Of a stretch of 64,000 nt of DNA, positions 43,981-52,906 are shown piece after piece; position 1 is the first letter of the stretch; every line of letters begins with the position of its first letter. Under the pieces are notes generated by a model. The model saw only the letters and a program-made list of their open reading frames with translations. It made no database searches and was not told the origin of the DNA. A program made the translations under genes and the position numbers. Source of the stretch: JBBARC01 sp040400005 (GTDB lineage Bacteria; Pseudomonadota; Alphaproteobacteria; Acetobacterales; Acetobacteraceae); contig JBBARC010000002.1 in NCBI GenBank assembly GCA_040400005.1, forward strand, positions 62,001 to 126,000, in the 5' to 3' direction.

Positions 43981-45525
43981 CTAAGGTGCCCCATCCCCAC
44001 TATCGCCATCAGGCTGGTCCCCGCCACCAATCTGAGCGCCGATAAACAGCGGTTGGCCATTGCGCAGGATGCGTAGCACCACGGCCTGGGCAGGGTTGGC
44101 GGCAATGGCGGCGCGAATGGCCCGGGCTGCCTCGGCGGGCGTGGATACCGCTTTATCACCTACGCCGGTGATTAGGTCGCCGGCTTGCAGGCCGGCCGAT
44201 TCGGCGGGTGATCCGGGTTTGATCTCGGTAATAATGGCTCCGCGGGCGCTATCGGCCAGGTTGAGCTGCTGACGTAGCTGCGGCGTGATAGGGGAGAGAT
44301 TGACCCCCAACCCGCCGGAGCCACCTTCGCCGTTATCGCCAACGCCGGCGGCACCTTGATCGGCGGCAAGGGTAGTGACGGTGACATCCAACGATTCAGC
44401 CGCGCCGTTGCGGATGATTTTTAAGGACGCGTGGCTGCCGGGAACGACGCCCGCAATGGCGATGGCCAGTTCTTTGGGCGATCCCACTTTGGTGCCGTTC
44501 ACGCCGAGGATCACATCGCGCGGTTGCAGCCCGGCGCGGGCGGCGGGGCTATCGGGTTCTACACCGGCAACCAGGGCGCCGCGATCTTCGTTATCCGCCT
44601 CAGGCAATTTCAGTGCGCCGGCCATGGCGCTGGTGACTGGCTGGGTTTCAACACCGATATAGCCGCGGGTGACATGGCCGGATTTTTTTAACTGCGCGAC
44701 GATGGCTTTCACCGTGTTGGACGGGATGGCAAAGCCAATGCCGACCGAGCCACCCGATGGCGAGGTGATGGCGGTGTTAACCCCGACCACTTTGCCATCC
44801 TGATTAAACAGCGGCCCGCCGGAATTGCCTGGGTTGATGGCGGCATCGACCTGCATAAAACTGTCGTATGGCCCTTCGCCAATGTCGCGGCCCAAGGCCG
44901 AGACAATACCCAAGGTGACCGACCCGCCGAGGCCGAACGGGTTACCAACGGCGACAACCCAGGCGCCTGGTTCGGCGGCGCTAGAATCACCCAGCAAAAT
45001 AAAAGGCAGGCGTTTTTTTGAGGTAATTTTCAACACTGCCAGATCGGTGCGGGCATCGCGGCCGAGGATTTTGGCGGGCAATTCGGTGCCATCGGCCAGG
45101 GTGACTGTCACCGAAGTGGCACCTTTCACCACGTGGTTATTGGTCACCACGGTGCCATCGGCATCAATGATAAAGCCCGACCCGCGGGCTTCGGTGGTGC
45201 GTGGCCGGCTCGGCTGGGCCTGGCCGAACGGCACGCCGGGGAAGGGGAAGCCGGGAAAGCCGGGGAACCCGCCCTGCATCTGCGGCTGTTCATCGGCGGG
45301 GACGCGCATTTTGCTGGTGATCGACACCACCGCGGGTTTGACCTGTTTTACCAAGGCGACGAAATCCGGCAGCGCGTGGGGCAGCTCGGTTGGCTGAATA
45401 GCGCCTTCGTGCTGGGCGGCGTCGCCGGCGAAGGCGGGCAGCGGGGCACTGAGAATTACGGTCAGGGCGGCGGTGGAGGCAAGCAGGGTGGCGGTCAGGC
45501 GGCGGTGTTTGGTGCGGGGGGCCAT
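43981..45525 (-). CDS. degP: Do-family serine protease/chaperone (DegP/HtrA)
   Basis: A 514-residue periplasmic protein. The ATG at 45525 has GGAG upstream and opens a signal peptide (LTATLLASTAALTVILSAPL, ending AFA). The trypsin-like domain shows His in TVVTNNHVVKG, Asp in DARTDLAVLKI and Ser in INPGNSGGPLFNQ. Two PDZ domains follow (GYIGVETQPVTSAMAGALKL; GVNLSPITPQLRQQLNL). A Gly/Phe/Pro-rich loop (GGFPGFPGFPFPGVPFG) replaces the LA loop. It degrades or refolds damaged envelope proteins. Confidence 0.95.
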   Translation of the reverse strand: MAPRTKHRRLTATLLASTAALTVILSAPLPAFAGDAAQHEGAIQPTELPHALPDFVALVKQVKPAVVSITSKMRVPADEQPQMQGGFPGFPGFPFPGVPFGQAQPSRPRTTEARGSGFIIDADGTVVTNNHVVKGATSVTVTLADGTELPAKILGRDARTDLAVLKITSKKRLPFILLGDSSAAEPGAWVVAVGNPFGLGGSVTLGIVSALGRDIGEGPYDSFMQVDAAINPGNSGGPLFNQDGKVVGVNTAITSPSGGSVGIGFAIPSNTVKAIVAQLKKSGHVTRGYIGVETQPVTSAMAGALKLPEADNEDRGALVAGVEPDSPAARAGLQPRDVILGVNGTKVGSPKELAIAIAGVVPGSHASLKIIRNGAAESLDVTVTTLAADQGAAGVGDNGEGGSGGLGVNLSPITPQLRQQLNLADSARGAIITEIKPGSPAESAGLQAGDLITGVGDKAVSTPAEAARAIRAAIAANPAQAVVLRILRNGQPLFIGAQIGGGDQPDGDSGDGAP

Positions 45526-45739
45526 GTGGTCTCCGGTGGTTGCGTTTAGTGGTGGGGCCGTACGGCCGCGACGAGGCCCAATAACCCTAACCCACCAAAC
45601 CGCAGCCTGACAGGGCGATGAAATGAACGTCATGCGGCGCCCGCGGTGGCCCGCCTCGGCCAGCCCCCGTCTGCCCTACTGCCTCAACCGTTTGCGCCGG
45701 CGCGGGATTAGGGCAATGTCGTGGCCAGGGAGACTGAAC

Positions 45740-47428
45740 ATGACAAAAACTGGTATTGAGCTAACCGGCGAACCCGACGAAACCACCGTGGCGCTTAACC
45801 CGCTGGTGGGGGTGGCGCGCGAAGATTTGCTCGGCGCGGTGGCGATGATGCTGCGCGAAACCGCCGGCAAGCCGGTGAACACGCTCAAACACATGGGCAA
45901 GCTGGGCGGCGAAGTGGTGCGCATTGTCAGCAACCGGTCTGATCTGCAACCCGAAAAGGGCGACAAGCGATTCGCCGACCCCGCCTGGCGCACCAACCCG
46001 TTTTACCGGGCCGGCATGCAATATTATTTGGCCGTACGCAAAGGCATGGGCGATTGGATGGCCGATCTGGATTTTGACGAAACCGAGCGCGCGCGGGCGA
46101 GCTTTGTAACCGGCATGATCATGGATAGCCTGGCGCCGACCAACGCGCTGCTGGGCAACCCATCGGCACTAAAGCGGGCGTTTGAAACCAATGGAGGGTC
46201 ACTGCTGCGCGGCCTGAGACACGCTTACGAAGACATGACCCAAAACGATGGCATTGTTAGCCAGGTTGATAAACGCCCGTTCAAGGTGGGCGAAAATCTG
46301 GCAACATCGAAAGGTGCTGTTGTATACCGCACCGAAATGATGGAGCTACTGCAGTATGCGCCGGCCACCGATGAGGTTTACGAAACCCCGCTGCTGATTA
46401 TTCCGCCACAAATCAACAAAGCGTATGTCAACGATCTCACGCCGCAAAAAAGTATTATCCGGCTGCTGACGGCGAGTAAAATTCAGCCGTTTATGGTGAG
46501 CTGGCGTAACCCTACCGCCGAACATCGCGATTGGGGCTTGGATGATTATGTGCGCGAATTGGTGACCGCCATTGCGGTAATTTGCGAGATCACTGGCAGC
46601 GCCAAGATCAATATCTCGGGCGCGTGTTCGGGCGGCATAACGGCCGCAACTTTGCTGAGCAAATTGGCGGCTAGCCACGATGACCGCATCAATGCCGCAA
46701 CCTTGATGGTGTGCGTGCTTGATCCCCAGCGCAACGATAGCACTACCGGTGCGCTGGTATCCGATCACGGCATTGAACTGGCGCGTCAGCGTTCGGCAAA
46801 ATCTGGTGTGCTATCAGGGGCATCACTGTCACGCACGTTTGCCTGGCTGCGGCCGAACGATTTGGTGTGGAATTACGTGATCAACAATTACCTGCATGGC
46901 GATGACCCGCCGGCATTTGATGTGCTGTTCTGGAATAACGATTCAACCAATTTGCCGGCGCGTTTGCATTCCGATTATCTGGATGTGTATCAGCACCAGC
47001 CGTTTTCCAACCCCGGCAAAGTAAAAATCGCCGATCATTTGGTGGATCTGACCAAGGTGACGCAGGATATTTTTGTGGTGGCCGGGGTTACCGATCATAT
47101 CACGCCGTGGAAAGCGTGTTACCGGCTAACCCAGTTGGTGGGGTCGCCCAATGTTGAATTTGTTCTGTCCCAAGCGGGCCACATTCAGGCGCTACTAAAC
47201 CCGCCGGGCAACCCAAAAGCAAAATATTTCAAAAGCGACAAACGCCCACCCGCCGATGTTGATGCCTGGCTTGCCAATGATGCGCGCGAACATGCGGGAT
47301 CGTGGTGGCCATTATGGGCAAGCTGGCTGCAAGCGCATTCGGCTGTTGTGAAGGCCGCACCCGCAACCGTGGGATCGGCCGCGCACCCCGCCGGCGATGC
47401 CGCCCCCGGCCATTACGCCTTTACCTGA
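45740..47428 (+). CDS. phaC: class II (medium-chain-length) polyhydroxyalkanoate synthase
   Basis: A 562-residue protein. The ATG at 45740 has AGGGAGA eight bases upstream; upstream in-frame starts are weaker. The catalytic triad is intact: Cys296 in the PhaC box ISGACSGGI, Asp452 in VAGVTDHITPW and His481 in LSQAGHIQALLNPPGNPKA. Length, the start LNPLVGVAREDLL and the end PAGDAAPGHY resemble the single-subunit class II synthases of Pseudomonas, including the Cys at position 296, rather than the class I enzymes usual in alphaproteobacteria. It polymerises 3-hydroxyacyl-CoA (C6-C14 in known class II enzymes). phaZ follows 16 bp downstream. Confidence 0.93.
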   Translation: MTKTGIELTGEPDETTVALNPLVGVAREDLLGAVAMMLRETAGKPVNTLKHMGKLGGEVVRIVSNRSDLQPEKGDKRFADPAWRTNPFYRAGMQYYLAVRKGMGDWMADLDFDETERARASFVTGMIMDSLAPTNALLGNPSALKRAFETNGGSLLRGLRHAYEDMTQNDGIVSQVDKRPFKVGENLATSKGAVVYRTEMMELLQYAPATDEVYETPLLIIPPQINKAYVNDLTPQKSIIRLLTASKIQPFMVSWRNPTAEHRDWGLDDYVRELVTAIAVICEITGSAKINISGACSGGITAATLLSKLAASHDDRINAATLMVCVLDPQRNDSTTGALVSDHGIELARQRSAKSGVLSGASLSRTFAWLRPNDLVWNYVINNYLHGDDPPAFDVLFWNNDSTNLPARLHSDYLDVYQHQPFSNPGKVKIADHLVDLTKVTQDIFVVAGVTDHITPWKACYRLTQLVGSPNVEFVLSQAGHIQALLNPPGNPKAKYFKSDKRPPADVDAWLANDAREHAGSWWPLWASWLQAHSAVVKAAPATVGSAAHPAGDAAPGHYAFT

Positions 47429-47444
47429 GCCAAAGGATTTTCTC

Positions 47445-48332
47445 GTGCCGCATAACGTCACCCGCCTACACGCCCCGCCGCGCGCGCCGCACATTCAAAC
47501 CATGCAAGCGTGGGGCCGCAAGTTTCGTGTGGCGGTGTGGCAAGCGCAAGCCCGCCCAGGGCACGAGCCGGGCCGGCCGTTGTTATTTTTTAACGGCATC
47601 GGCGCCAATATGGAATTGATGGCGCCGTTGGCTGCGTGGCTGCCCGATCGCGATATTATTACCTTTGATATGCCGGGTGTGGGTGGATCGCCCAACCCGC
47701 TTATTCCGTACCGGTCGTGGAGCATGGCACTGTGCGCCACGCGCCTGCTTAACCTGCTTGGTTACAAAGACAAAGTTGACGTGATGGGGGTAAGCTGGGG
47801 CGGCGCCATGGCGCAGCAATTTACCTTTCAGCATGCCGATCGTGTGGGCAAACTGGTGCTGGCGGCAACCACCGCCGGCATGTTGATGGTGCCCGGCAAC
47901 CCGCGCGCCCTGGTAAAAATGGCCAACCCGCGGCGCTATGTTGACCCCAACTATATGCGGGCGAATTTCGAAACCCTATATGGCGACGAACTGGGCGATA
48001 GCGACCACACGCATAATCTGCGCGCCCCATCACAGCGCGGCTATTTGTATCAGCTTGGCGCCATGGCGGGCTGGACCAGCGCGTTTTTTCTGCCGTTTTT
48101 GCAGCAAAAAACCCTGGTGATTATGGGCGAAGATGATCAGATCGTACCCCTGGTGAATGGCCGATTTTTGGCCGGGCTTATTCCACGCGGCCGGCTAGAA
48201 GTGGTGCCGGGCGGGCATTTGTTTATGGTAACCAAGCCGAGCAGTTCCATCCCACTGATCGATGCGTTTCTCGCCGAACCGGATGTGGACGTAATGGTTG
48301 GCGCCACGCCCGGTGTGCGGTTGAGCGCTTGA
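47445..48332 (+). CDS. phaZ: intracellular medium-chain-length PHA depolymerase
   Basis: A 295-residue alpha/beta hydrolase. The GTG at 47445 has AAAGGA seven bases upstream; a GTG/ATG at 47397 would overlap phaC. It closely resembles Pseudomonas PhaZ: LLFFNGIGANMELMAPLAAW, ITFDMPGVGGSPNP, nucleophile Ser118 in VMGVSWGGAMAQQF, LVLAATTAGMLMVPGNP, acid in GEDDQIVPLVNGR and His258 in GGHLFMVTK. It mobilises stored mcl-PHA. The phaC-phaZ order is the same as in Pseudomonas, but phaC2, phaD and phasins are absent here. Confidence 0.92.
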   Translation: MPHNVTRLHAPPRAPHIQTMQAWGRKFRVAVWQAQARPGHEPGRPLLFFNGIGANMELMAPLAAWLPDRDIITFDMPGVGGSPNPLIPYRSWSMALCATRLLNLLGYKDKVDVMGVSWGGAMAQQFTFQHADRVGKLVLAATTAGMLMVPGNPRALVKMANPRRYVDPNYMRANFETLYGDELGDSDHTHNLRAPSQRGYLYQLGAMAGWTSAFFLPFLQQKTLVIMGEDDQIVPLVNGRFLAGLIPRGRLEVVPGGHLFMVTKPSSSIPLIDAFLAEPDVDVMVGATPGVRLSA

Positions 48333-48582
48333 ACTTAGCGTCGCGCGCCGGATACTGTTAGGCACCGGCGGGCGGGATTGAGCCCCTGCCCCGCGGTCAG
48401 GCTGCCACTCTTTGCCGGTAGAGTATTGACACGATGGCGGTGGGTGCAGGCGGCAGGCCGTCGCGTAGGACGCCACCTGTTCTGGCCGTTTTTCCTGGCA
48501 TCTTTGAACAAGCAAGCCGTTTCTGGATAGGTTTTTGATATAACCTTGCAACAATTTCTGCCCGCGTCAAAATAAACCGATC

Positions 48583-49194
48583 ATGATAAAACTCAATACA
48601 TTTAGCATAGCATCTGCCTTGGTGCTGGCCCTGGTGTTGGCTGTGGCTGGCGCGCCCATGGCGGCCCGCGCCCAGATCATTGTGCCCAGCCTTGCTGGCG
48701 ATTACGAAACGCTCACCGAAAAAGCCGCCATCACCGCGATAAACCCGGCCACACGCATGGTCACCCTAAAAGGCCCCGACGGCGCCGAGATTGCCATGAA
48801 GGCAGGCCCCGAAGTGCATAATTTTAGCCAGATCAAAGTGGGCGACACGGTGAATGCGGTGTACGCTCAGTCTGTGCACTTCAAACTGCACGCGGCCGGC
48901 ACCAAAGCACCTGATATGAGCGTCGCTTCGGCCGCAGGTGCCGCCAAACCCGGCGCCAAGCCAGGCGCCGGTGCCGTGCAGCAAACTGTGGTGACGTTAA
49001 GTATCGCCGCCGTTGATATGGATGCGAAAACGGTGGATTTGGTGCCCGAAAATGGTGGCCCGGTGCAAACCCTTCACGTGCGCGAAGCCCCGCGCCAAGC
49101 GATGCTAAAACACGTCAAGCCGGGTGACCTGCTTACCATCGTTTACACCGAGGCTTTTGCGCTGTCGGTGCAACCGGCAGCAAGCGCCGATTAA
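48583..49194 (+). CDS. exported protein of unknown function
   Basis: A 203-residue protein with a signal peptide (IASALVLALVLAVAGAPMAA, cleavage near ARAQ). After it come two similar beta-rich units, each containing an AITAINPATRMVTLKGPDG-like strand pattern (second: SIAAVDMDAKTVDLVPENGG) and a V-K-x-G-D-x-x-x-x-x-Y loop (IKVGDTVNAVYAQS; VKPGDLLTIVYTEA). It is thus an internal duplication separated by an Ala/Gly/Pro linker. The fold resembles small periplasmic DUF5666-like beta barrels. No function can be assigned, and no operon partner is visible. Confidence 0.75.
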   Translation: MIKLNTFSIASALVLALVLAVAGAPMAARAQIIVPSLAGDYETLTEKAAITAINPATRMVTLKGPDGAEIAMKAGPEVHNFSQIKVGDTVNAVYAQSVHFKLHAAGTKAPDMSVASAAGAAKPGAKPGAGAVQQTVVTLSIAAVDMDAKTVDLVPENGGPVQTLHVREAPRQAMLKHVKPGDLLTIVYTEAFALSVQPAASAD

Positions 49195-49244
49195 GCGTTG
49201 CTGATGGTTTCAGTCTAAACCCTATCGGTTTTTAAACAGTGGTA

Positions 49245-49269
49245 CCGCCGAATGCCCAGCATTCGGCGG
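49245..49269 (+). terminator. perfect 11-bp hairpin
   Basis: CCGCCGAATGC-CCA-GCATTCGGCGG, between the convergent exported-protein and DJ-1 genes; probably serves as their shared terminator, although there is no long T-run. Confidence 0.75.
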
Positions 49270-49271
49270 CT

Positions 49272-50156
49272 TCATTTGTTTGAATCTAACACTTTAGCAA
49301 ACGCCCGGGCAAAACTGTGGGTGTCGCCGGGCCAGCGGGCCGATACGTAATTGCCGTCAACCACAACAAACGCCGCCGTATCGTTTGACCAACTATCGCG
49401 GTTCAGCCCGCCGGTTTTCGCGCCGCGATTAGGGTCGTTAACCGCGACATCACAAAAATCGTCAGGCGATTGCAGCGCCCGGGTCACTTCTTGCTGCACC
49501 GACATAAACCCCGCCGCCTGGCCGGCGGTTTCGCTATACGTGCGGTAATAGCTGGGGTCCCAAAACCGCAACACCCGGCCGGCTTGCCAGCCGGCTTTTT
49601 CCAAAGCCCAGGTCAGCGCCGTGGTGCGCCTGCCGTACAGCACCGATTTGCCGGTGACCGGGTTAATGCTACGCGCCGCCAGCAGCACACCATGGCAAAT
49701 GGCCGCCACCGGCACATTGCCGGCAAACGCTGCCACCACCAAACTTTGTAACGCCGGGCTGTCGATATACGCACGCATGCCACGCGCCCGGTGGCCGCCG
49801 GGTAACACCAAGCCATCAACGCCGGTAAGGCTACAGGCCGCCCAGGTGACCGGTGCGTGGTAACATCGATCGGCCAGCATAGCGGCGTAGGCCGCCCGTG
49901 CATCGGCGTTGGCGCGTAGTAACCGCCCTGCCCCAACCAGCCGGCGCAGGCCGGGAATAAACCCCCACAGATCCATTCCCTGACCAGTCACCATGATGTC
50001 ATCGGCGGCGGCCGGCCGGCCATCGGGTGTGGCGAATCGCACAATGTGGCCAAGGGCGGTGAGCACCTGCCAGGTAACCGCCGCCTCGGTGGGGTCAAAA
50101 TCGCGGGCTGGCAGCAGCATGAGGATTTGGGGCAACGGGGCTCCGATGCGGGGCAT
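49272..50156 (-). CDS. DJ-1/PfpI-family protein (large form)
   Basis: A 294-residue class I glutamine-amidotransferase-like protein. The ATG at 50156 is chosen because an upstream in-frame start at 50207 would be encoded by the palindromic repeat. The nucleophile elbow is VPVAAICHGVLLAARS, with Cys followed by His as in DJ-1/PfpI. Other segments are ILMLLPARDFDPTEAAVTWQ, GLVLPGGHRARGMRAYID and FVVVDGNYVSARWPGDTHSF. Members act as proteases, deglycases, glyoxalases or hydratases, and which applies here cannot be said. Confidence 0.87.
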   Translation of the reverse strand: MPRIGAPLPQILMLLPARDFDPTEAAVTWQVLTALGHIVRFATPDGRPAAADDIMVTGQGMDLWGFIPGLRRLVGAGRLLRANADARAAYAAMLADRCYHAPVTWAACSLTGVDGLVLPGGHRARGMRAYIDSPALQSLVVAAFAGNVPVAAICHGVLLAARSINPVTGKSVLYGRRTTALTWALEKAGWQAGRVLRFWDPSYYRTYSETAGQAAGFMSVQQEVTRALQSPDDFCDVAVNDPNRGAKTGGLNRDSWSNDTAAFVVVDGNYVSARWPGDTHSFARAFAKVLDSNK

Positions 50157-50167
50157 AAGGGAAGGAA

Positions 50168-50299
50168 AGGTCTTCTTTTCTGAAGAAAAGAAGCAAAAGA
50201 CTTTCACTATGCTGGGCCTGGGGCAACGCTGCCACCGAGATCTCCAAACCAGCGTATTAAAAGTCTTTTTGCTTCTTTTTCTTCAGAAAAAGAAGACCT
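50168..50299. repeat. paired palindromic repeat, copy 5
   Basis: Left arm 50168-50205 (CTTTTCTGAAGAAAAG), core TATGCTGGGCCTGGGGCAAC..TGCCACCGAG, right arm 50256-50299 (TTAAAAGTCTTTTTGC, CTTTTTCTTCAGAAAAAG). It lies between two genes on the minus strand. Confidence 0.92.
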
Positions 50300-50305
50300 T
50301 AATTC

Positions 50306-50773
50306 TTAATCCTGATCCAACCCCCACTCAAGTTTCTCAGCCTCCAGCTCTGCGGTCAGCTTGGCCATAGCGGCCGCAGCACGCCATTCGCTGACGCCGG
50401 TCAGCAACACCGGCAGCATTTCGCACAACGCCCAGCCGCAGGCGCCGGCGAGCCAGGCGGTGGCGAGCACCGCGGGGTCGGTCAGGCAATCCAGGCTGGC
50501 GGCAATCGAATTACCGCCCTGCACCACGCGCCAAACCGGGGCTGCGGTAAAGGTGACCCCCATTAGGGTTACTGCGCGGGTGATTGGTTTTGCCGGGTTG
50601 CGTTCGCTGACCGCCGCGATCAGGGCGGGGGCGAGCAGAATGGCGGCCAGCAGCGTGGCGGCGGTTGCAAAGGTTAGCGCGGCGCCGCACAGCATACCGT
50701 GCAGCCAAGCATGCGACCCGCGCGGTTTGGCGAGTTTGCTAACATCTGTTATGCTAACGCGGGCTTTAGCCAA
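50306..50773 (-). CDS. membrane protein partner of the pseudokinase gene
   Basis: A 155-residue protein with no recognised family. It starts at a TTG (50773) that lies inside the end of the upstream pseudokinase frame (8-bp overlap), so it depends on coupled translation. It has two to three hydrophobic segments (FATAATLLAAILLAPALIAA, ITRAVTLMGVTFTAAPVW, AVLATAWLAGACGWALCEML) and a short acidic coiled tail (LTAELEAEKLEWGLDQD). The context suggests it works with the pseudokinase-like protein at the membrane. The role is unknown. Confidence 0.75.
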   Translation of the reverse strand: MAKARVSITDVSKLAKPRGSHAWLHGMLCGAALTFATAATLLAAILLAPALIAAVSERNPAKPITRAVTLMGVTFTAAPVWRVVQGGNSIAASLDCLTDPAVLATAWLAGACGWALCEMLPVLLTGVSEWRAAAAMAKLTAELEAEKLEWGLDQD

Positions 50774-52733
50774 GGGCTAGGCGCAGCCCGGCGGCGCAGG
50801 CGGCGATAAGGCCGATACTGGCAGCAAGGTCGTGGCCAAGTTTTAGGTTGGCCGTTTTGCGCCGCGGCGCGCCGGCGGCGATATCGGCCAATAGGGTTGC
50901 CAGAAGCTTGGCGCGGTTGGCGGCGTCGGTGGCGGCGGTGCGGTCGGCATCGCGCTCGGCCGGATTATCCAGCACGGCCAGCATGGGAGCGATACCACCA
51001 GCCTGGGCCAGGATCACCAGCTGGGCCTGGGCCGCTTCGCGCTGGCTGCGGCTTTGCCAATGCGCGAGCGACGCCCCCGATGCCGCCAGCAACCAAGCAG
51101 CAAGCCCGGGCAGCGGTTGCGGGTGCAGCCGCACCTGCAGGCGGGCGAACAGGCGCAGAATGGCCAGTTGGTCAGCAGTGGTGGTGAGGCCGGCGATACT
51201 GGCGGCATCGTTTTGCATGGCGCCATCGCCGTGGGCGGCAATAAAACAGGCAATGCTGGGATCTATTGGCGGGTGCTTGCGATCGGCGCTGGCACTGGCC
51301 TGTTCAAGGGCTGCGAGCAGATCGGCGAGCTTGGTCGGCAGCCGCCCGCCCAGTAGCGGCGAGGCGCAGGGCAGCCCAGGGTTAAGCACACACACCAGCC
51401 GCGCAATGCCGCCGGCGATACCGCGCAGTAACAGCAAGGTGCGCCATTCGCGGGCTTCCGCCACAATGGTGCGGCGCGCCCGTGGCAGGCAGGCGGCGTA
51501 ACTGGCGATAACATCATGGGCGATGATTTCCGCAATCGCATCGGCGCCAAGGCCAGCGCCCGTGCCCTGCCCGGCGCCACTGGCTAGCGCCGGGCCCAGC
51601 CCGTTGGGAAACACTGCGATGCCACGCCACACCAGGGGGGCTAGGGGGTCGAGCACGGCGATGGCGCGCATCACTGCCAGGGGGCCTGCGAAACCGTCAT
51701 CATCGGTATCCAATGTGCGGGCGTGCACGCAATCTTCCAGTTTTAGCGCAAGCTGACTATCGCCCAAGCCGCGGCGGATCCAGTTATCAATTTGGCCCGA
51801 GCGCAACGCGGCGGTGGCGGCATCTGGGGTGCTAGCCATGGCATAGGCCAAATCGCGAGCCGACCACGCCATGCTGCCGGCGAGATCGATCGGGCGTTGC
51901 GCGCGGCGCGGCGGACGGGCGGCCAGGCGGCGAATGCGGGCGGTTTCAGGGGTTAATAGGGCCGCCGGTGTTGGCCGATGGTCGGGGACTTCCGCCAGCA
52001 TCGCGCGCAGTAAATCGGCCAGCATCGGCGGTAGAACCGTGCCGGCAGTGAGCGCTTCATAGCAGCCGAGTTCGATTTTGCGGCGGATGATTTCGCGCTC
52101 ATCAATGCCGGCCAGCGGCACAACGCCGCGGTGTAGCGTCAGCAAGGTTACCCCCAGCGCATAAACGTCATCGGCGATCAGCCCAGGGCCGCGCGCCGTG
52201 GGGTGGCACCAGGCGACGTAGGGCGGTTCAAACACCGCCCCTTGATGGCTGGCCGGCGGTGCCGCAAAGCCCGGGCCAAGCATCACCGGGGTGTTGCGCC
52301 CGGCCGTAAACAGATTATCCGGCCGCACTGCGCGGTGGGTAAGGTGCAACGCCGCCAGTTGATCGAGGGCTGCCGCCACCGGCAGCAAAACAGTTTGGAT
52401 AAGCTCCGCCTCGGGCATGGGGCGGGTGAGATCAGCAAGCGAGCTGGCCGGCAGGCCGGGGAAAATAACGAACAGCGCCATAGCACCAGTGGCCGGGTCG
52501 CGGCCGGTGCCAAAATCAACCGGCAGCACAGTATTGACCGCCTGCGCGGCCGGCGGCAGCGCCAGATAGCCGGCCTGCGGCGGTGCGGTTTGCGCACAGG
52601 GCAGTGCCAACAATCGCCGCGCGGGATCACGGCGGTCCTGTGCCACATACGCGCGCACACCATTAATGCGCGGCGCCAAAGCCGCAGGATCAAGAGCGTA
52701 GTAAAGGGCAACCAGGGGCGCGGACTCGGCCAT
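50766..52733 (-). CDS. pseudokinase-like protein (Ser/Thr kinase fold, catalytic residues lost)
   Basis: About 655 residues. The first 270 or so resemble a protein kinase C-lobe: LDQLAALHLTHRAVRPDNLF (133-140 replaces HRDxKPxN, with the catalytic Asp changed to Ala), VMLGPGFAAPP (DFG changed to GPG), then FEPPYVAWCHPTARG (APE-like), DVYALGVTLLTLHRG and ADLLRAMLAEVPDHRPTPAALL. Catalytic Asp, DFG Asp and a clear ATP Lys are missing, so phosphotransfer is unlikely. The remaining 380 residues are helical and unassigned, ending in a hydrophobic stretch (IGLIAACAAGLRLALG). The ATG at 52733 is the best start; 52775 is an alternative. It is coupled to a small membrane-protein gene. Confidence 0.78.
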   Translation of the reverse strand: MAESAPLVALYYALDPAALAPRINGVRAYVAQDRRDPARRLLALPCAQTAPPQAGYLALPPAAQAVNTVLPVDFGTGRDPATGAMALFVIFPGLPASSLADLTRPMPEAELIQTVLLPVAAALDQLAALHLTHRAVRPDNLFTAGRNTPVMLGPGFAAPPASHQGAVFEPPYVAWCHPTARGPGLIADDVYALGVTLLTLHRGVVPLAGIDEREIIRRKIELGCYEALTAGTVLPPMLADLLRAMLAEVPDHRPTPAALLTPETARIRRLAARPPRRAQRPIDLAGSMAWSARDLAYAMASTPDAATAALRSGQIDNWIRRGLGDSQLALKLEDCVHARTLDTDDDGFAGPLAVMRAIAVLDPLAPLVWRGIAVFPNGLGPALASGAGQGTGAGLGADAIAEIIAHDVIASYAACLPRARRTIVAEAREWRTLLLLRGIAGGIARLVCVLNPGLPCASPLLGGRLPTKLADLLAALEQASASADRKHPPIDPSIACFIAAHGDGAMQNDAASIAGLTTTADQLAILRLFARLQVRLHPQPLPGLAAWLLAASGASLAHWQSRSQREAAQAQLVILAQAGGIAPMLAVLDNPAERDADRTAATDAANRAKLLATLLADIAAGAPRRKTANLKLGHDLAASIGLIAACAAGLRLALG

Positions 52734-52906
52734 CGCGCCAGCATGGTGCCGCCATGGTTGAGGAACGGTAAGCATCTGCCCTGTTCGTGACGAAAAAGAA
52801 CGCGGCCCACCGGCGCAACGCTCCCCCCCGCCGCATGGCTTTGCGCAGGGGGCCATTTTGCACCATATGTCGCGCCATAACGGCGAAATAGACGGATTTT
52901 TGTGCA

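Noticed and set aside
48420..48450. TTGACA promoter upstream of the exported protein at 48583
   Set aside because: A -35-like TTGACA is present near 48427 but no -10 lies at a suitable distance.
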